Shown here: positions 14,930 through 23,833 of the stretch, in pieces | How positions within the stretch are numbered: position 1 is the stretch's first letter | Layout of the letters: each line of letters opens with the position of its first letter | Assembly (NCBI GenBank): GCA_028287975.1 | Contig: JAQBOP010000051.1 | Span: 1-32,557, forward strand | Direction of reading: 5' to 3' | Origin: Mucilaginibacter sp. | GTDB lineage: Bacteria > Bacteroidota > Bacteroidia > Sphingobacteriales > Sphingobacteriaceae | DNA: 32,557 nucleotides | Translations under genes and position numbers: made by a program | The notes under the pieces: model-generated | The model's input: the letters and a program-made list of their open reading frames with translations, nothing else | The model's database searches: none | What the model was told of the DNA's origin: nothing

Positions 14930-15295
14930 CTAAGCCGCCGCTAATTGTCTTTCAACACTGTCAAGCAATACGTTAATATCAAATGGTTTGGCAATAAAAT
15001 CATTCGGGTTACCATTCTGTTGATAGGTATCAGTTATGGCGTGGCTGGCAGAAAGTAATATCACCGGGATATTATTAGTTTCTTTTTTGGCTTTAACACT
15101 GCGGCATAGTTCGCGGCCATCTAAATTACCCAGCATAATATCTAATATGATCAGATCCGGATGATGTTTTTCTATCCTGTCAAATAAAAAATGACCGTCG
15201 GCAAGTGTTTCTACTTCGTAGCCAGAGTCTTCAAGTATCAATTGTAAAACTTCTAAAATGTCTTTGTTATCATCAACCGCTAATATCCGTTGCAT
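14930..15295 (-). CDS. Single-domain response regulator (CheY-like)
   Basis: 121 residues, a receiver domain only. Acidic pocket D8-D9, phosphorylation site D52 (LIILDIMLG), switch Ser at 82-84 (LLSAS) and conserved Lys103 (AKPFD) are all present, so it should accept phosphate from a histidine kinase. There is no output domain and no kinase nearby, so it acts by protein contact or as a phosphate relay. It is monocistronic: a strong terminator follows and a 183-bp AT-rich gap precedes it. A second regulator of the same type with an almost identical layout lies at 20119-20478. Confidence 0.93.
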   Translation of the reverse strand: MQRILAVDDNKDILEVLQLILEDSGYEVETLADGHFLFDRIEKHHPDLIILDIMLGNLDGRELCRSVKAKKETNNIPVILLSASHAITDTYQQNGNPNDFIAKPFDINVLLDSVERQLAAA

Positions 15296-15478
15296 CGTAT
15301 CAAGTATTAATCCTTTTGAAAAAAGGTAGTATGTATCGTTGCCTTTGTCATAGCAATTCCTATACCAATATTATTTTTAGGTATTTAATACTAACTATTA
15401 GCTATAATGTATTAAAAATAAATGCTTTTTTATTGATGTGAATTCTTATTGCTTGTTTTACAATACATTAATTAGTTA

Positions 15479-18415
15479 TTAATAGCCAAATATTTGTTTC
15501 ATATCCGGTTTTATTAATTCGCCATATTTTTGCAGATCGCTGTCATTAACGCGTTTAACAGATGCCACAATACAATAAGTATAAGCCTTGTCCTTTAACT
15601 CGTTGTCATGAAAAGCTTTGATCGCATTAAAATCAAGCTTGTCCAGATTATCAAAGGTGCTTTTGCGCATATCGTAATCAATCCCCAGGCGTTTCGCGGC
15701 CAGGTAGTTAAATAGAATATCATCCTGTGTTATACGGTCTGTTTCTAATGATTTACGGATATTATCCCTGGCATTGCTCAGGCCTTTTTCAGATTCGGGC
15801 ATGTTATTAAGCAGATCGTTCATGCTTTTGATAGCATCGTTTAGTTTATCGGCCTGCGTACCCACATAACCCACAAAAAAGTTGGGATCGCCTTTTTTAA
15901 CCGGCGACGCATACGATGCGTAAGTATTATAAGCCAGCGCCTTCGACTCGCGGATCTGTTGAAAAACAACAGCGCTCATACCGCCCGTGCCGAAGTAGTT
16001 GTTAAACAGCTCTATCTTTGGTGTCTGCGATGGGTTGTATGCACCCTCGTTACGGATCCAGTAGATCTCTGCCTGTACCATATCATAATCGGCAAATAAC
16101 ACCCGGTTATGGTCGACTGTTAGTTTAACAAAATGCTTTTTTTCCGGATATGGCATGAATACCATAGGCGTTTTATGCAGGGTGGTTAGTACTAAAGCTG
16201 TTTTCGCGGCGGTATATGGCCCGTAGTATAAAATATTATGCTTGTAGTTGTTTAGTTCATGCAGGATCTTAACCAGATCGGTTGCTTTAAGGCTGTCCAG
16301 TTCGGCATCGCTCAATACATTATTAAAAGGGTTTTCCGGCCCGTACTGCGCGTAACTTACCAGCCCCTGCGCTATTGATGTTTTATTAAGCTTGGCATTT
16401 TCGCGGGCCTTTCTCATCCTGGCCTTGAGGGCTGTTAAGGCGGCTTCGTCAGGTTGGCAATTAGCCAACAGGTCCTCGTAAAGTTTTACAGTCGCGTTAA
16501 AGTTTTCCTGCAGGCCGCTAATGGAAATGGTTGAGATTTCTGTACCTGCGGATATATTGAATGACGATGCCAGCTTATAAAACGCTTTGCTAAAATCCTC
16601 GGCTGTTTTTGTTTTGGTACCCAGGTATTGAACGTATTGAGCGGCTATAGGCAAAAGTTTGCTGTTCCAGCTACCCATGTCATAACGGTAGTAAAGCCTG
16701 AATATGCTGTTATCTTTATTTTGTACCGATAGTAATTCTGCGCGGCCCGACTTTGCCCTTTGTATGTCTTTGTTATAATCCAGCCAGGCAGGTTTTACCG
16801 CGCTGGCAGGCATAGCCTCAACCTTTTGTAAAAATGGCGATTGTGCAGTAGTATTTACATCCACAGCAGTGATAGGCGGTTTTACCACCTTTACTACATT
16901 TTTATCCTCGCCCTGGTGCTTGTAAACTATAACATAGTTATTGTCGGTAAGATATTTATTGGCAAACGCCACAATTTGCGCCTTAGTGATTTTTGATAAC
17001 TCATTTACCGTGCCCACATCAGCACGCCAGTCGACACCTGATGTAAAATCGCTTAACAGGTTTGATGCCCTGGTGTTGTAACTTTCGTTGTCCTCGATAA
17101 TACTTTTTTTCTGGTTATTAACTATCGATGTGATCAGGTCTTCAGAAAAATCGCCTTTTCTTAGTTTTGCTATTTCGCCAAGCATCAATCCTTTTACTTC
17201 GTCTAATGATTGTCCTTTAATGGGGTTGCCGGTTAAAAGCAAAACGCTGTAATCTTTTAAAGCATAAGAGTTTGCATTCGCGCTAAGTAACAGTTGTTTT
17301 TTGGTGAGATCAAGGTCAAATAAACCGGCCTTCCCATTGGTAAGCATTGAACCCATTAGGTCAAGCAGGCGCGCATCGCGGGTGTTGGCTCCCGGGAAAC
17401 GGAACCCAATAGTCAAGGTTTCAGGACTTGGGCCGTAAACATCCTTTGTTAACGGGCTGGTTATTAGTTTTTCGGGTGCGAAACTATACGCCGGGATAGG
17501 CTTGGCTTTCATATAGCCGAAATGCTCATCAACTTTTTTGATAACTATATCCGGGTTAAAATCGCCCGAAAGAATAACCCCCATATTATTAGGTACATAA
17601 TACGTATAATAATAATTTCGGATAGCTTTTAATGATGGATTCTTCAAATCCTGAACAGTACCTATGGTAGTATGCCTGCCATAATTATTGTTAGGGAAAA
17701 GCGCTGCAAACATGGCTTCAAAAGTTTTACGGCCATCATTATCCAGGCCGATATTTTTTTCTTCATAAACAGCCTCCAACTCGGTATGGAAAATGCGCAA
17801 TACCGGGCTGCGGAAACGCTCGGTCTGTATGGTTAAATATTTATCAATTGCAGCGCTGGGGATATCATCCTCATAAACTGTTTGCTCAAAGGATGTAAAG
17901 GCATTGCTGTTTTGCCCGCCCATTGCGGCCATCATTTTATCATACTCGTTGGCTATCGAAAATTTTGCCGCCTGGCCTGATACCTGGTCAATCTGCTTAT
18001 ATATTTCCGCACGTTTTCCTTCGTCGGTGGTCGAGTTATATTGTTCATACAGGGCATCTATCTGGTCAAGCAGGGGTTTCTCTTTCTCAAAATCCATTGT
18101 GCCATATTTATCGGTGCCCTTAAACATCATGTGTTCAAGGTAATGTGCCAGGCCGGTATGGTTGTCGGGGTCGGTTTTGCTGCCGGCCTTTACTGCTACG
18201 TAGGCTTGTATGCGTGGTTGTTTATTGGTTGGGCTCAGTATAACCGTAAGCCCATTTTTAAGCACATAGAAACGCGAGTGGGTAGGATCGCCGGTTACAT
18301 ATTTATAAGTATATCCGCCGGAAGTTGCTTGTTTCCAGGCTATAACGCTTTGTGCATGCAGGTTTGATGCAAAAGCGGTAAGCACGAAGCAAATCAAAAA
18401 TAATTTTTGTTTCAT
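15479..18415 (-). CDS. M16-family (pitrilysin-like) zinc peptidase, exported
   Basis: About 978 residues from ATG 18413-18415, chosen because it begins a standard signal peptide (MKQKLFLICFVLTAFASNLHAQ); an ATG at 18506-18508 lies 31 codons upstream and gives a poor N-terminus. The active site motif HxxEH is HYLEH at residues 91-95, with the third zinc ligand probably Glu218/219 (AVYEEKN). The gap between them is about 45 residues longer than in classical members because of a charged helical insertion (about 110-165). Four M16 half-domains follow; the second pair lacks HxxEH, as expected for the paired inactive half, and contains the R/Y region near YNTYASY. It is a periplasmic or outer-membrane-associated protease degrading short peptides. 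Confidence 0.92.
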   Translation of the reverse strand: MKQKLFLICFVLTAFASNLHAQSVIAWKQATSGGYTYKYVTGDPTHSRFYVLKNGLTVILSPTNKQPRIQAYVAVKAGSKTDPDNHTGLAHYLEHMMFKGTDKYGTMDFEKEKPLLDQIDALYEQYNSTTDEGKRAEIYKQIDQVSGQAAKFSIANEYDKMMAAMGGQNSNAFTSFEQTVYEDDIPSAAIDKYLTIQTERFRSPVLRIFHTELEAVYEEKNIGLDNDGRKTFEAMFAALFPNNNYGRHTTIGTVQDLKNPSLKAIRNYYYTYYVPNNMGVILSGDFNPDIVIKKVDEHFGYMKAKPIPAYSFAPEKLITSPLTKDVYGPSPETLTIGFRFPGANTRDARLLDLMGSMLTNGKAGLFDLDLTKKQLLLSANANSYALKDYSVLLLTGNPIKGQSLDEVKGLMLGEIAKLRKGDFSEDLITSIVNNQKKSIIEDNESYNTRASNLLSDFTSGVDWRADVGTVNELSKITKAQIVAFANKYLTDNNYVIVYKHQGEDKNVVKVVKPPITAVDVNTTAQSPFLQKVEAMPASAVKPAWLDYNKDIQRAKSGRAELLSVQNKDNSIFRLYYRYDMGSWNSKLLPIAAQYVQYLGTKTKTAEDFSKAFYKLASSFNISAGTEISTISISGLQENFNATVKLYEDLLANCQPDEAALTALKARMRKARENAKLNKTSIAQGLVSYAQYGPENPFNNVLSDAELDSLKATDLVKILHELNNYKHNILYYGPYTAAKTALVLTTLHKTPMVFMPYPEKKHFVKLTVDHNRVLFADYDMVQAEIYWIRNEGAYNPSQTPKIELFNNYFGTGGMSAVVFQQIRESKALAYNTYASYASPVKKGDPNFFVGYVGTQADKLNDAIKSMNDLLNNMPESEKGLSNARDNIRKSLETDRITQDDILFNYLAAKRLGIDYDMRKSTFDNLDKLDFNAIKAFHDNELKDKAYTYCIVASVKRVNDSDLQKYGELIKPDMKQIFGY

Positions 18416-18644
18416 AGTACTTGTTTGAACAATAAATGTATTTAAAAAATTTAATTGATAAAAGGGCGATAGCGACAAAAAAATCTGCTTTAATATAGCG
18501 AAAATCATGTGTTTGATTGCATTTTTTTGTACTTGTTACATAGGTGTTTAATTAAAAACAAATAAAAAAATGTAAGGGTAAATAAACCTTTACAAATGCT
18601 ATCGCTCTAAAAAACATTGTTTAACAAGATAAAAATACACTACC

Positions 18645-19310
18645 ATGAAAAAAATTTTCTTCTTAGCTATATGTTTGCTAATTGCAGGCTCAGTGAGCGC
18701 ACAGCGCCGTTACTACCACTCGCAACGTGGTTATAACAATTCCAGAAATGATGATAACAGTGATTTTTACACTCCGTCAGTAGGGTTTGAAATTGGTGCC
18801 AACGTGTCAAATATGGTATCGTCAAACTCGGGCTATAGTACGGGCAGCCTGGCGGGGCTAAACGTAGGTCTTACTTTCGACCTGCCGATCATCTATCCGT
18901 TATCTTTTGCACCCGAAGTACTGTTCTCGCAAAAAGGATATACCGCGAATACCAATGACGGTAACTTTACCCAGCGTACAAACTTTATTGATGTGCCGTT
19001 ACTGGCCAAATTTAGGGTAGCACCGGCGTTTAACATTTATGTTGGCCCGCAGTTGTCATATTTACTGTCGACAACCAATACTTACGATAACGGATTTACA
19101 ACCTCAAGCGAACAATATTACGAAAACAATAACGGCCATAAATCATACCTGGATGGCGTATTGGGCGTGAGCTTTGATCTGAACAGAAATGTTGATCTGC
19201 ATGCCCGTTATACTATAGACCTGGAGAAAACAGATTACCGCGGTAACACTTATGTGCCTAACTACCAAAACCAGGTTTGGCAATTTGGGGTAGGGTTTAA
19301 GTTTAAATAA
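18645..19310 (+). CDS. Small outer-membrane beta-barrel protein (PorT/OmpA-like barrel family)
   Basis: 221 residues, ATG at 18645-18647. The signal peptide is MKKIFFLAICLLIAGSVSAQ. After a short Arg/Tyr/Asn-rich segment (RRYYHSQRGYNNSRNDDN) the protein is a series of eight or so amphipathic strands (VGFEIGANVSNM, AGLNVGLTFDLPI, FAPEVLFSQKGY, FIDVPLLAKFRVAP, FNIYVGPQLSYLLS) ending in WQFGVGFKFK. This is the common Bacteroidota outer-membrane barrel family of about 200 residues. Divergent from the M16 gene, convergent with the RRM gene, and followed by three hairpins including a strong shared terminator. Role unknown, structural or adhesion-related barrel likely. Confidence 0.85.
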   Translation: MKKIFFLAICLLIAGSVSAQRRYYHSQRGYNNSRNDDNSDFYTPSVGFEIGANVSNMVSSNSGYSTGSLAGLNVGLTFDLPIIYPLSFAPEVLFSQKGYTANTNDGNFTQRTNFIDVPLLAKFRVAPAFNIYVGPQLSYLLSTTNTYDNGFTTSSEQYYENNNGHKSYLDGVLGVSFDLNRNVDLHARYTIDLEKTDYRGNTYVPNYQNQVWQFGVGFKFK

Positions 19311-19337
19311 TCTAAGAATAAAGGCATTCAATAGAGT

Positions 19338-19386
19338 AAGTCTTGAATTATAAGACTTGCATCGAAGTCCTCTCCTTTGGAGAGGA
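19338..19386. repeat. Two tandem hairpins in the OMP 3' region
   Basis: AAGTCTT-(7 nt)-AAGACTT at 19338-19358 and TCCTCTCC-TTT-GGAGAGGA at 19368-19386. The second, followed by TTTAGATGAGGC, resembles short palindromic repeats often found between Bacteroidota genes. They may protect the 3' end of the OMP mRNA or be a REP-like remnant. Confidence 0.5.
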
Positions 19387-19401
19387 TTTAGATGAGGCAC
19401 A

Positions 19402-19436
19402 AAAAAGCCGGATCATAATTTATGGTCCGGCTTTTT
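19402..19436. terminator. Bidirectional terminator between convergent genes
   Basis: AAAAAGCCGGA (19402-19412) pairs with TCCGGCTTTTT (19426-19436), and inner CATAA/TTATG extends the stem through one T:G wobble. A/T tracts on both sides let it stop both the OMP (plus) and the RRM (minus) transcripts. Confidence 0.9.
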
Positions 19437-19454
19437 GTTGGTATAGTTTACAGA

Positions 19455-19940
19455 TTAATAATCAGAATTTTCTTTACCACCACGGTCGCGATAGTTACCA
19501 CCGCCACCGCCGCTGTTACCACGATCTTTGTTGTATCCACTGCCGCCGCTATTGCCACGGTCTTTGTTGTAACCGCCGCCACCACCGCTGCTTCTGTCGC
19601 GGTTGTATCCGCCACCACCGCCGCTGTTACCACCACGATAGCCACCGCCACCACTGCTTCCGCCTCGGTAGCCACCGCCACCACCGCTTGGCCTGTCGGT
19701 TTTTTCTTTAGCCTGGCTTACCGCTATAGTTTTGTCTAAAATTTGTTTTTCGTCCAGATTGGTAATAGCGTTTTGCGCTTCTTCATCATTTGGCATTTCA
19801 ACAAAAGCATAGCATTTGCTTCTGCCTGTTTCGCGATCCATGATTACGTTAACAGAACTTACTTCGCCATAAGTGGCAAAAAGTTCAATGATGTCAGCTT
19901 CCTGATATTGATAAGGCAGCTTGGCGATAAAAATTTTCAT
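19455..19940 (-). CDS. RRM RNA-binding protein with a long Gly-rich tail
   Basis: 161 residues. Residues 1-78 form one RNA recognition motif: RNP2 is IFIAKL (3-8) and RNP1 is around KCYAFVEM (42-49), where a Cys replaces the usual Gly. Residues about 83-161 are low-complexity repeats of GGGGYRGG, GYNRDRSSGGGG and GYNKDRGNSGG, rich in Arg, Tyr and Gly like eukaryotic RGG proteins, ending KENSDY. Such proteins are common in Bacteroidota and cyanobacteria and probably bind cytoplasmic RNA, often cold-induced. The long 178-bp upstream gap could hold a structured leader, but none was resolved. Confidence 0.92.
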   Translation of the reverse strand: MKIFIAKLPYQYQEADIIELFATYGEVSSVNVIMDRETGRSKCYAFVEMPNDEEAQNAITNLDEKQILDKTIAVSQAKEKTDRPSGGGGGYRGGSSGGGGYRGGNSGGGGGYNRDRSSGGGGGYNKDRGNSGGSGYNKDRGNSGGGGGNYRDRGGKENSDY

Positions 19941-20118
19941 CTAAAAAATAAGTTAATGAGTTGAGTTAGTTATAGCAATAGTAAGCATTATAAATTATAA
20001 AAAACATGGTGTAAAGTATATCTTTTTCCAATATGTTTTTTAAAGACAACATTAGTGTGTTTTTATTGTTTTATGCTTTTTAAATTATTATGGCTAAAAT
20101 GAGAGGAAAATATATGAC

Positions 20119-20478
20119 CTAAGATATCAGGTTGTTAACTTTTTCAACCAGCTCACTAAGGTCAAACGGTTTGTTTATAACAGCATCACAGCCGTAACCA
20201 AACAACTCGTCGTCATGATTAATATAAGCCGAGAAAATAATAACAGGGATATCTTTAAATTTGGGGTGACATTTTATTTGCTGACACAGTTCGCCGCCGT
20301 TTATACCTGCAACACGGTAATCAAGTATCACAAGGTTTGGCAAAAAGCTTTCTACCATGGGCATAACTTCTGCTCCGTCTGAGATGCTTTTTACATCAAA
20401 CTTTTCGTACGACAGTGTTTCATGAACAATATCCAGGATATCCTGGTTATCGTCTAATATTAAAATACGTTTTGACAT
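20119..20478 (-). CDS. Second single-domain response regulator (CheY-like)
   Basis: 119 residues, receiver domain only. Acidic pocket D9-D10, phosphorylation site D53 (LVILDYRVAG), switch Ser83 (IIFSAY) and Lys103 (INKPFD). There is no DNA-binding output and no adjacent kinase, so it probably functions by protein-protein contact. Shares the LDDNQDIL start and GGELCQQIK pattern with the regulator at 14930-15295 (GRELCRSVK), so the two are likely paralogs. It is flanked by AT-rich gaps of 178 and 211 bp and appears monocistronic. Confidence 0.92.
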   Translation of the reverse strand: MSKRILILDDNQDILDIVHETLSYEKFDVKSISDGAEVMPMVESFLPNLVILDYRVAGINGGELCQQIKCHPKFKDIPVIIFSAYINHDDELFGYGCDAVINKPFDLSELVEKVNNLIS

Positions 20479-20580
20479 GTGTATAAATTAATACTTCGAA
20501 AAACTTATGAGTCGTTTAATATAGTGCTTCGGGTTAAAAATAGACGGTAAAGGCTGAAACTTTTTTCGAATGTTAACCAT

Positions 20581-20588
20581 CAAATATA
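20581..20588 (-). promoter_or_regulatory. Exact Bacteroidota -7 box upstream of the second response regulator
   Basis: Minus-strand TATATTTG fits TAnnTTTG exactly about 100 bp upstream of the start codon. No good TTTG box was found 19 nt further upstream, so the promoter is tentative. Confidence 0.4.
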
Positions 20589-20689
20589 GTTATATATATT
20601 CAATATTATTTTAATATATGTAACAATGTAGTTAAAATATTGTAAAAAAATAATTAATGCCTTTACATTATTTAAAGTGTCTTTTGCGG

Positions 20690-21910
20690 TTAAAAAGCCT
20701 CGCCTAAATTGAGCATAAACGCCGAGTAATTTTTACTGAATCCATAATCTAAACCAATATTGGTGTTTGATTTTTTATTGAATTTAACACGCAGCCCGGC
20801 GCCGCCGGCAGGGTTCCAGTATTTAAATTCGCGCAGATGCTCCTCACTGGCCGAGTTTGCATTGGCAAATATTACAAAACCCAGTAGTCCGTTGGCTGTA
20901 ATGTCGCGGCGGTATTCTGTTTCCAGGTAAAACAGGTTCTCACCACGGTACCGGTTTTGCGCTATGCCACGCCCTGATCGCTGATAGGGGTCGTTACCAA
21001 TTGATGGCAGGTTAAGATAAGGGATGCCCGATGAAAGCGAGGTCCAGTAATAGGTCCAGAAGGCGATCATGTTTTTTGACGACGAAGTGGTTAACGACAC
21101 ATATTTACGCACATCAACATATAATGATTGCCAGTTATCATTACTGCCCAGCGCAGCCATGCTGTAACGATAGATAATATTACCATACCAACCCGGTAAA
21201 GGGTTGATGGAGTTATTGCGGGTATCGTATAATAAGTTAATGCTTGGCCCTGACGAAAAAGAATTTTGGCCGGGCCTAGTGCCGAACTGGTAGCCTGTAA
21301 ATTCGCTAAATGTTTTAGACGTCCCGTTATCACTTTCAATATCCATGTAATAGTCAAGATTGTAACCAATACCGGCAAAAAAATAGGGTGTTATTTTTTT
21401 TAATACACTTTGATAAAAGCGAATGTATTCATAATTAACTAAGAATTTATCACCCGCGTGCTGGCCGCCGCCCAAGCCCCAGGTATATTGGGGGTACACC
21501 AATACCCGGGTATCGCCCTGGATGTTGTATGCGTTATTATTTAGCCAGATGCTGGAGTGAATAGGTAAGCCGTACCGGCCCTTAAAGTTAGCATAAGGTG
21601 TAAATGTAATTGAAGAAAGATAGGTAGTGCGCCTGTCGCCCAGGTAAAAACCTGCGGTGGTAGACGTGATCAGCGTTTTGCCGTTACTGATCCCCGAGGA
21701 TGAAACAGGCAATACAGAAAAATAGAACTTCTTTTTTTCGTCAGGAGATATGGTACGTGTCTTAATGGTAAAAAGCGAACGGGCAATATCGATCAGGTCG
21801 ACTCTCGCAATGGTATCGGTAGGGCGATATTTTACAGAACTGCTGTCGTTTTGTGCCCATAACAGGGCGGGTAAAAAACACGCAATAACTGTAAATAAAA
21901 CTTTTACCAT
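20690..21910 (-). CDS. Omp85/D15-type outer-membrane barrel lacking POTRA domains
   Basis: 406 residues. The signal peptide is at 1-19 (MVKVLFTVIACFLPALLWAQ). The rest is a beta-barrel like the C-terminal half of BamA/TamA: LLYDTRNNSINPLPGWYG matches the D-R-N…P-G strand motif of the family, and NRYRGENLFYLETEYRRDI matches the conserved (V/R)RG(Y/F) L6 loop segment followed by an E-T-E-Y-R strand. It ends in NLGEAF with a C-terminal Phe. About 80 residues precede the barrel, too few for POTRA domains, so it is a stand-alone 'surface antigen' barrel rather than an assembly factor with chaperone domains. Role unknown. Confidence 0.85.
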   Translation of the reverse strand: MVKVLFTVIACFLPALLWAQNDSSSVKYRPTDTIARVDLIDIARSLFTIKTRTISPDEKKKFYFSVLPVSSSGISNGKTLITSTTAGFYLGDRRTTYLSSITFTPYANFKGRYGLPIHSSIWLNNNAYNIQGDTRVLVYPQYTWGLGGGQHAGDKFLVNYEYIRFYQSVLKKITPYFFAGIGYNLDYYMDIESDNGTSKTFSEFTGYQFGTRPGQNSFSSGPSINLLYDTRNNSINPLPGWYGNIIYRYSMAALGSNDNWQSLYVDVRKYVSLTTSSSKNMIAFWTYYWTSLSSGIPYLNLPSIGNDPYQRSGRGIAQNRYRGENLFYLETEYRRDITANGLLGFVIFANANSASEEHLREFKYWNPAGGAGLRVKFNKKSNTNIGLDYGFSKNYSAFMLNLGEAF

Positions 21911-21958
21911 CGAGATTATAACGTGGTTTAAATGGATTTAAATATAACTAAAAATACA

Positions 21959-21985
21959 AAAGCCCGTAACTTAGTTACAGGCTTT
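21959..21985 (-). terminator. Terminator after the glycine-zipper gene
   Basis: AAAGCC/GGCTTT outside and GTAAC/GTTAC inside, separated by a C:A mismatch, with loop TTA. It lies 19 bp past the stop at 22004 and is followed on the minus strand by T-rich sequence, so it ends the small upstream transcript before the D15 gene. Confidence 0.75.
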
Positions 21986-22003
21986 CGCATAAATCAATAG
22001 TTA

Positions 22004-22330
22004 TTATCTTGTTGGTTTTTTGTAAACATAGGCATTTGGATAGTGGCCATGTTTACGATAATATGCTGCTCTGTAGGCAGCACGTCTCTTTTTCTCAACA
22101 CTTTTACGGTGCTCGTTACCAATAACGTAACCGCCACCGGCACCAATAGCACCACCTATTAAGGCACCGCCAACGTTGTGCCCCACTAGGCCACCTACAA
22201 CAGCACCGCCCGCACCGCCTATTATAGCACCCTTACCCTGGTCGCTAATTTTTTTATGCTGGGCATGAGCCAGGCTGCTGGTTAATAAAAACATAGTGAG
22301 GATTCCGATATATGCAATTAGCTTTTTCAT
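22004..22330 (-). CDS. Glycine-zipper exported protein
   Basis: 108 residues. Signal peptide with AHAQ end (residues 1-24), then a Gly-zipper segment (about 33-69: GAIIGGAGGAVVGGLVGHNV and GGAIGAGGGYVIGN) and a basic Tyr/Arg/His-rich tail (KKRRAAYRAAYYRKHGHYPN). The pattern resembles the YMGG/SlyB glycine-zipper family, which associates with outer or inner membranes; the basic tail could contact peptidoglycan or lipid head groups. It is monocistronic with its own terminator. Confidence 0.85.
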   Translation of the reverse strand: MKKLIAYIGILTMFLLTSSLAHAQHKKISDQGKGAIIGGAGGAVVGGLVGHNVGGALIGGAIGAGGGYVIGNEHRKSVEKKRRAAYRAAYYRKHGHYPNAYVYKKPTR

Positions 22331-22601
22331 AAAAATTAATTATTATAATATAAATGTTGTAAAAAATATTAATCAAATAATAAGCCAAAGTTAATGCTAA
22401 CGCATACAAACGGCTTAATACACTTAACCTGTTGGATAACAGGCCAGATATCACATCCCGATGTTTTTTCTTTTTGCCTGTGCTGTCTATTTTAGTGGGC
22501 AATATTGATAAATTACCAAAATATTACCTTGTTAATGGCCGCTGTTAATATTGAAAAGCGATCTTTGCCGCAACAGGAGAGTACATCCCGGTTTTTTATT
22601 T

Positions 22602-23831
22602 ATGACTAAACAACGTTATTTTTTCACTGTATTGATATTAGGATCACTAACCGCATTGGGGCCATTCTCTATCGATATGTATCTGCCGGGCTTCCCGGCT
22701 ATAGCCAAATCATTTCATACTACAACCGCGCAGGTTTCGCTTTCGTTATCCAGCTTTTTTGTAGGACTTGCAGCAGGGCAATTATTATATGGCCCGTTGT
22801 TAGACAGATTTGGCCGCAAACGGCCGCTTTATATTGGACTGGTACTATACATTATCGCATCGGCAGGCTGTTATTTTTCTACCAGTATCGAAACCCTGAT
22901 CGTCCTGCGGTTTATACAAGCTATTGGGGCTTGTGCTGCCGGTGTGGCGTCAATGGCCATGGTGCGTGATATTTTTCCGCTCGACCAAAACGCCAAGATC
23001 TTTGCCCTGCTGATATTGATCCTGGGCGCATCGCCCATGATTGCGCCAACCGTTGGCGGCTATGTTACCGAAGTTTTTGGCTGGCATTTAATATTTGTGA
23101 TACTGGGCATAATGGCATTGGTGATCTTATTAACAGTGATTTTCTTTTTGCCGGAGAGTTATAAGGCCGACCCAACTTATTCATTAAAGCCAAAGCCTAT
23201 TATCAGTAGTTTTTTGCTGGTAATTAAAGAACCGCAATTTTATACTTACGCTTTTGCAGGCGCATTTGCTTTCGCCGGCTTGTTTGTATATGTTTCGGCT
23301 TCGCCGATAGTATTTATGGAAGTGTTTAAGGTTAGCGCCAAAACTTACGGCTGGATCTTCGCGGGACTGTCCGTTGGTTTCATAGGTTCAAGCCAGGTAA
23401 ATAACCTGTTGCTAAAAAAATATAAAAGCGAGCAGATCATCCGGGTTTCGTTAAGTGTACAGGTAATAACGTCCCTGTTATTTCTTATCGGCAGTTGGTA
23501 TAACTGGTATGGCCTGGGCGGAACTATAGGTATTATATTTATCATGCTTTGCTGTATCGGTACAACCAGCCCTAACGCGTCGGCACTATCCCTGGCACCG
23601 TTCGAGAAAAACGCAGGTACAGCCTCGGCATTGTTAGGCGCACTGCAATTGGGCTTGGGGGCGTTGGCTACGTTAGGTGTCGGCATTTTGAACAGTCATT
23701 CATCCGTACCCATGGCCGCCATTATGGAAATATCAGCATTAATAGCCCTGCTTATTTTATTTTTTGGCAGCAGGCGGATAGTTAATAAGGTGGCGGTGAG
23801 TGATAACGCGGCAGCGGGTATGGCGCATTAA
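22602..23831 (+). CDS. MFS multidrug exporter, Bcr/CflA type
   Basis: About 409 residues from the ATG at 22602; a TTG at 22551 opens 17 codons earlier but reads unlike a membrane N-terminus. It is a 12-helix major facilitator with the Bcr/CflA hallmarks: LGPFSIDMYLPGFPAIAKSF in helix 1, GQLLYGPLLDRFGRKRPLYIG (motif A, between helices 2 and 3), and RFIQAIGACAAGVASMAMVRD in helix 4. These carriers expel chloramphenicol, bicyclomycin and sulfonamide-like compounds by proton antiport; the real substrate cannot be told here. It is alone on the plus strand and divergent from the glycine-zipper gene. Confidence 0.9.
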   Translation: MTKQRYFFTVLILGSLTALGPFSIDMYLPGFPAIAKSFHTTTAQVSLSLSSFFVGLAAGQLLYGPLLDRFGRKRPLYIGLVLYIIASAGCYFSTSIETLIVLRFIQAIGACAAGVASMAMVRDIFPLDQNAKIFALLILILGASPMIAPTVGGYVTEVFGWHLIFVILGIMALVILLTVIFFLPESYKADPTYSLKPKPIISSFLLVIKEPQFYTYAFAGAFAFAGLFVYVSASPIVFMEVFKVSAKTYGWIFAGLSVGFIGSSQVNNLLLKKYKSEQIIRVSLSVQVITSLLFLIGSWYNWYGLGGTIGIIFIMLCCIGTTSPNASALSLAPFEKNAGTASALLGALQLGLGALATLGVGILNSHSSVPMAAIMEISALIALLILFFGSRRIVNKVAVSDNAAAGMAH

Positions 23832-23833
23832 TT

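Noticed and set aside
19343..19739. Plus-strand frames of 105-122 codons opposite the RRM gene
   Set aside because: Highly biased His/Arg or Ala/Thr/Val repeats are the complement of the Gly-rich tail; the minus-strand RRM is clearly the gene.
21091..21378. 95-codon minus frame within the D15-type gene
   Set aside because: Alternative frame inside a well-supported barrel gene, no independent features.
22254..22502. 82-codon minus frame upstream of the glycine-zipper gene
   Set aside because: Ends inside the glycine-zipper coding region in another frame and covers AT-rich promoter DNA; no motif or good start.
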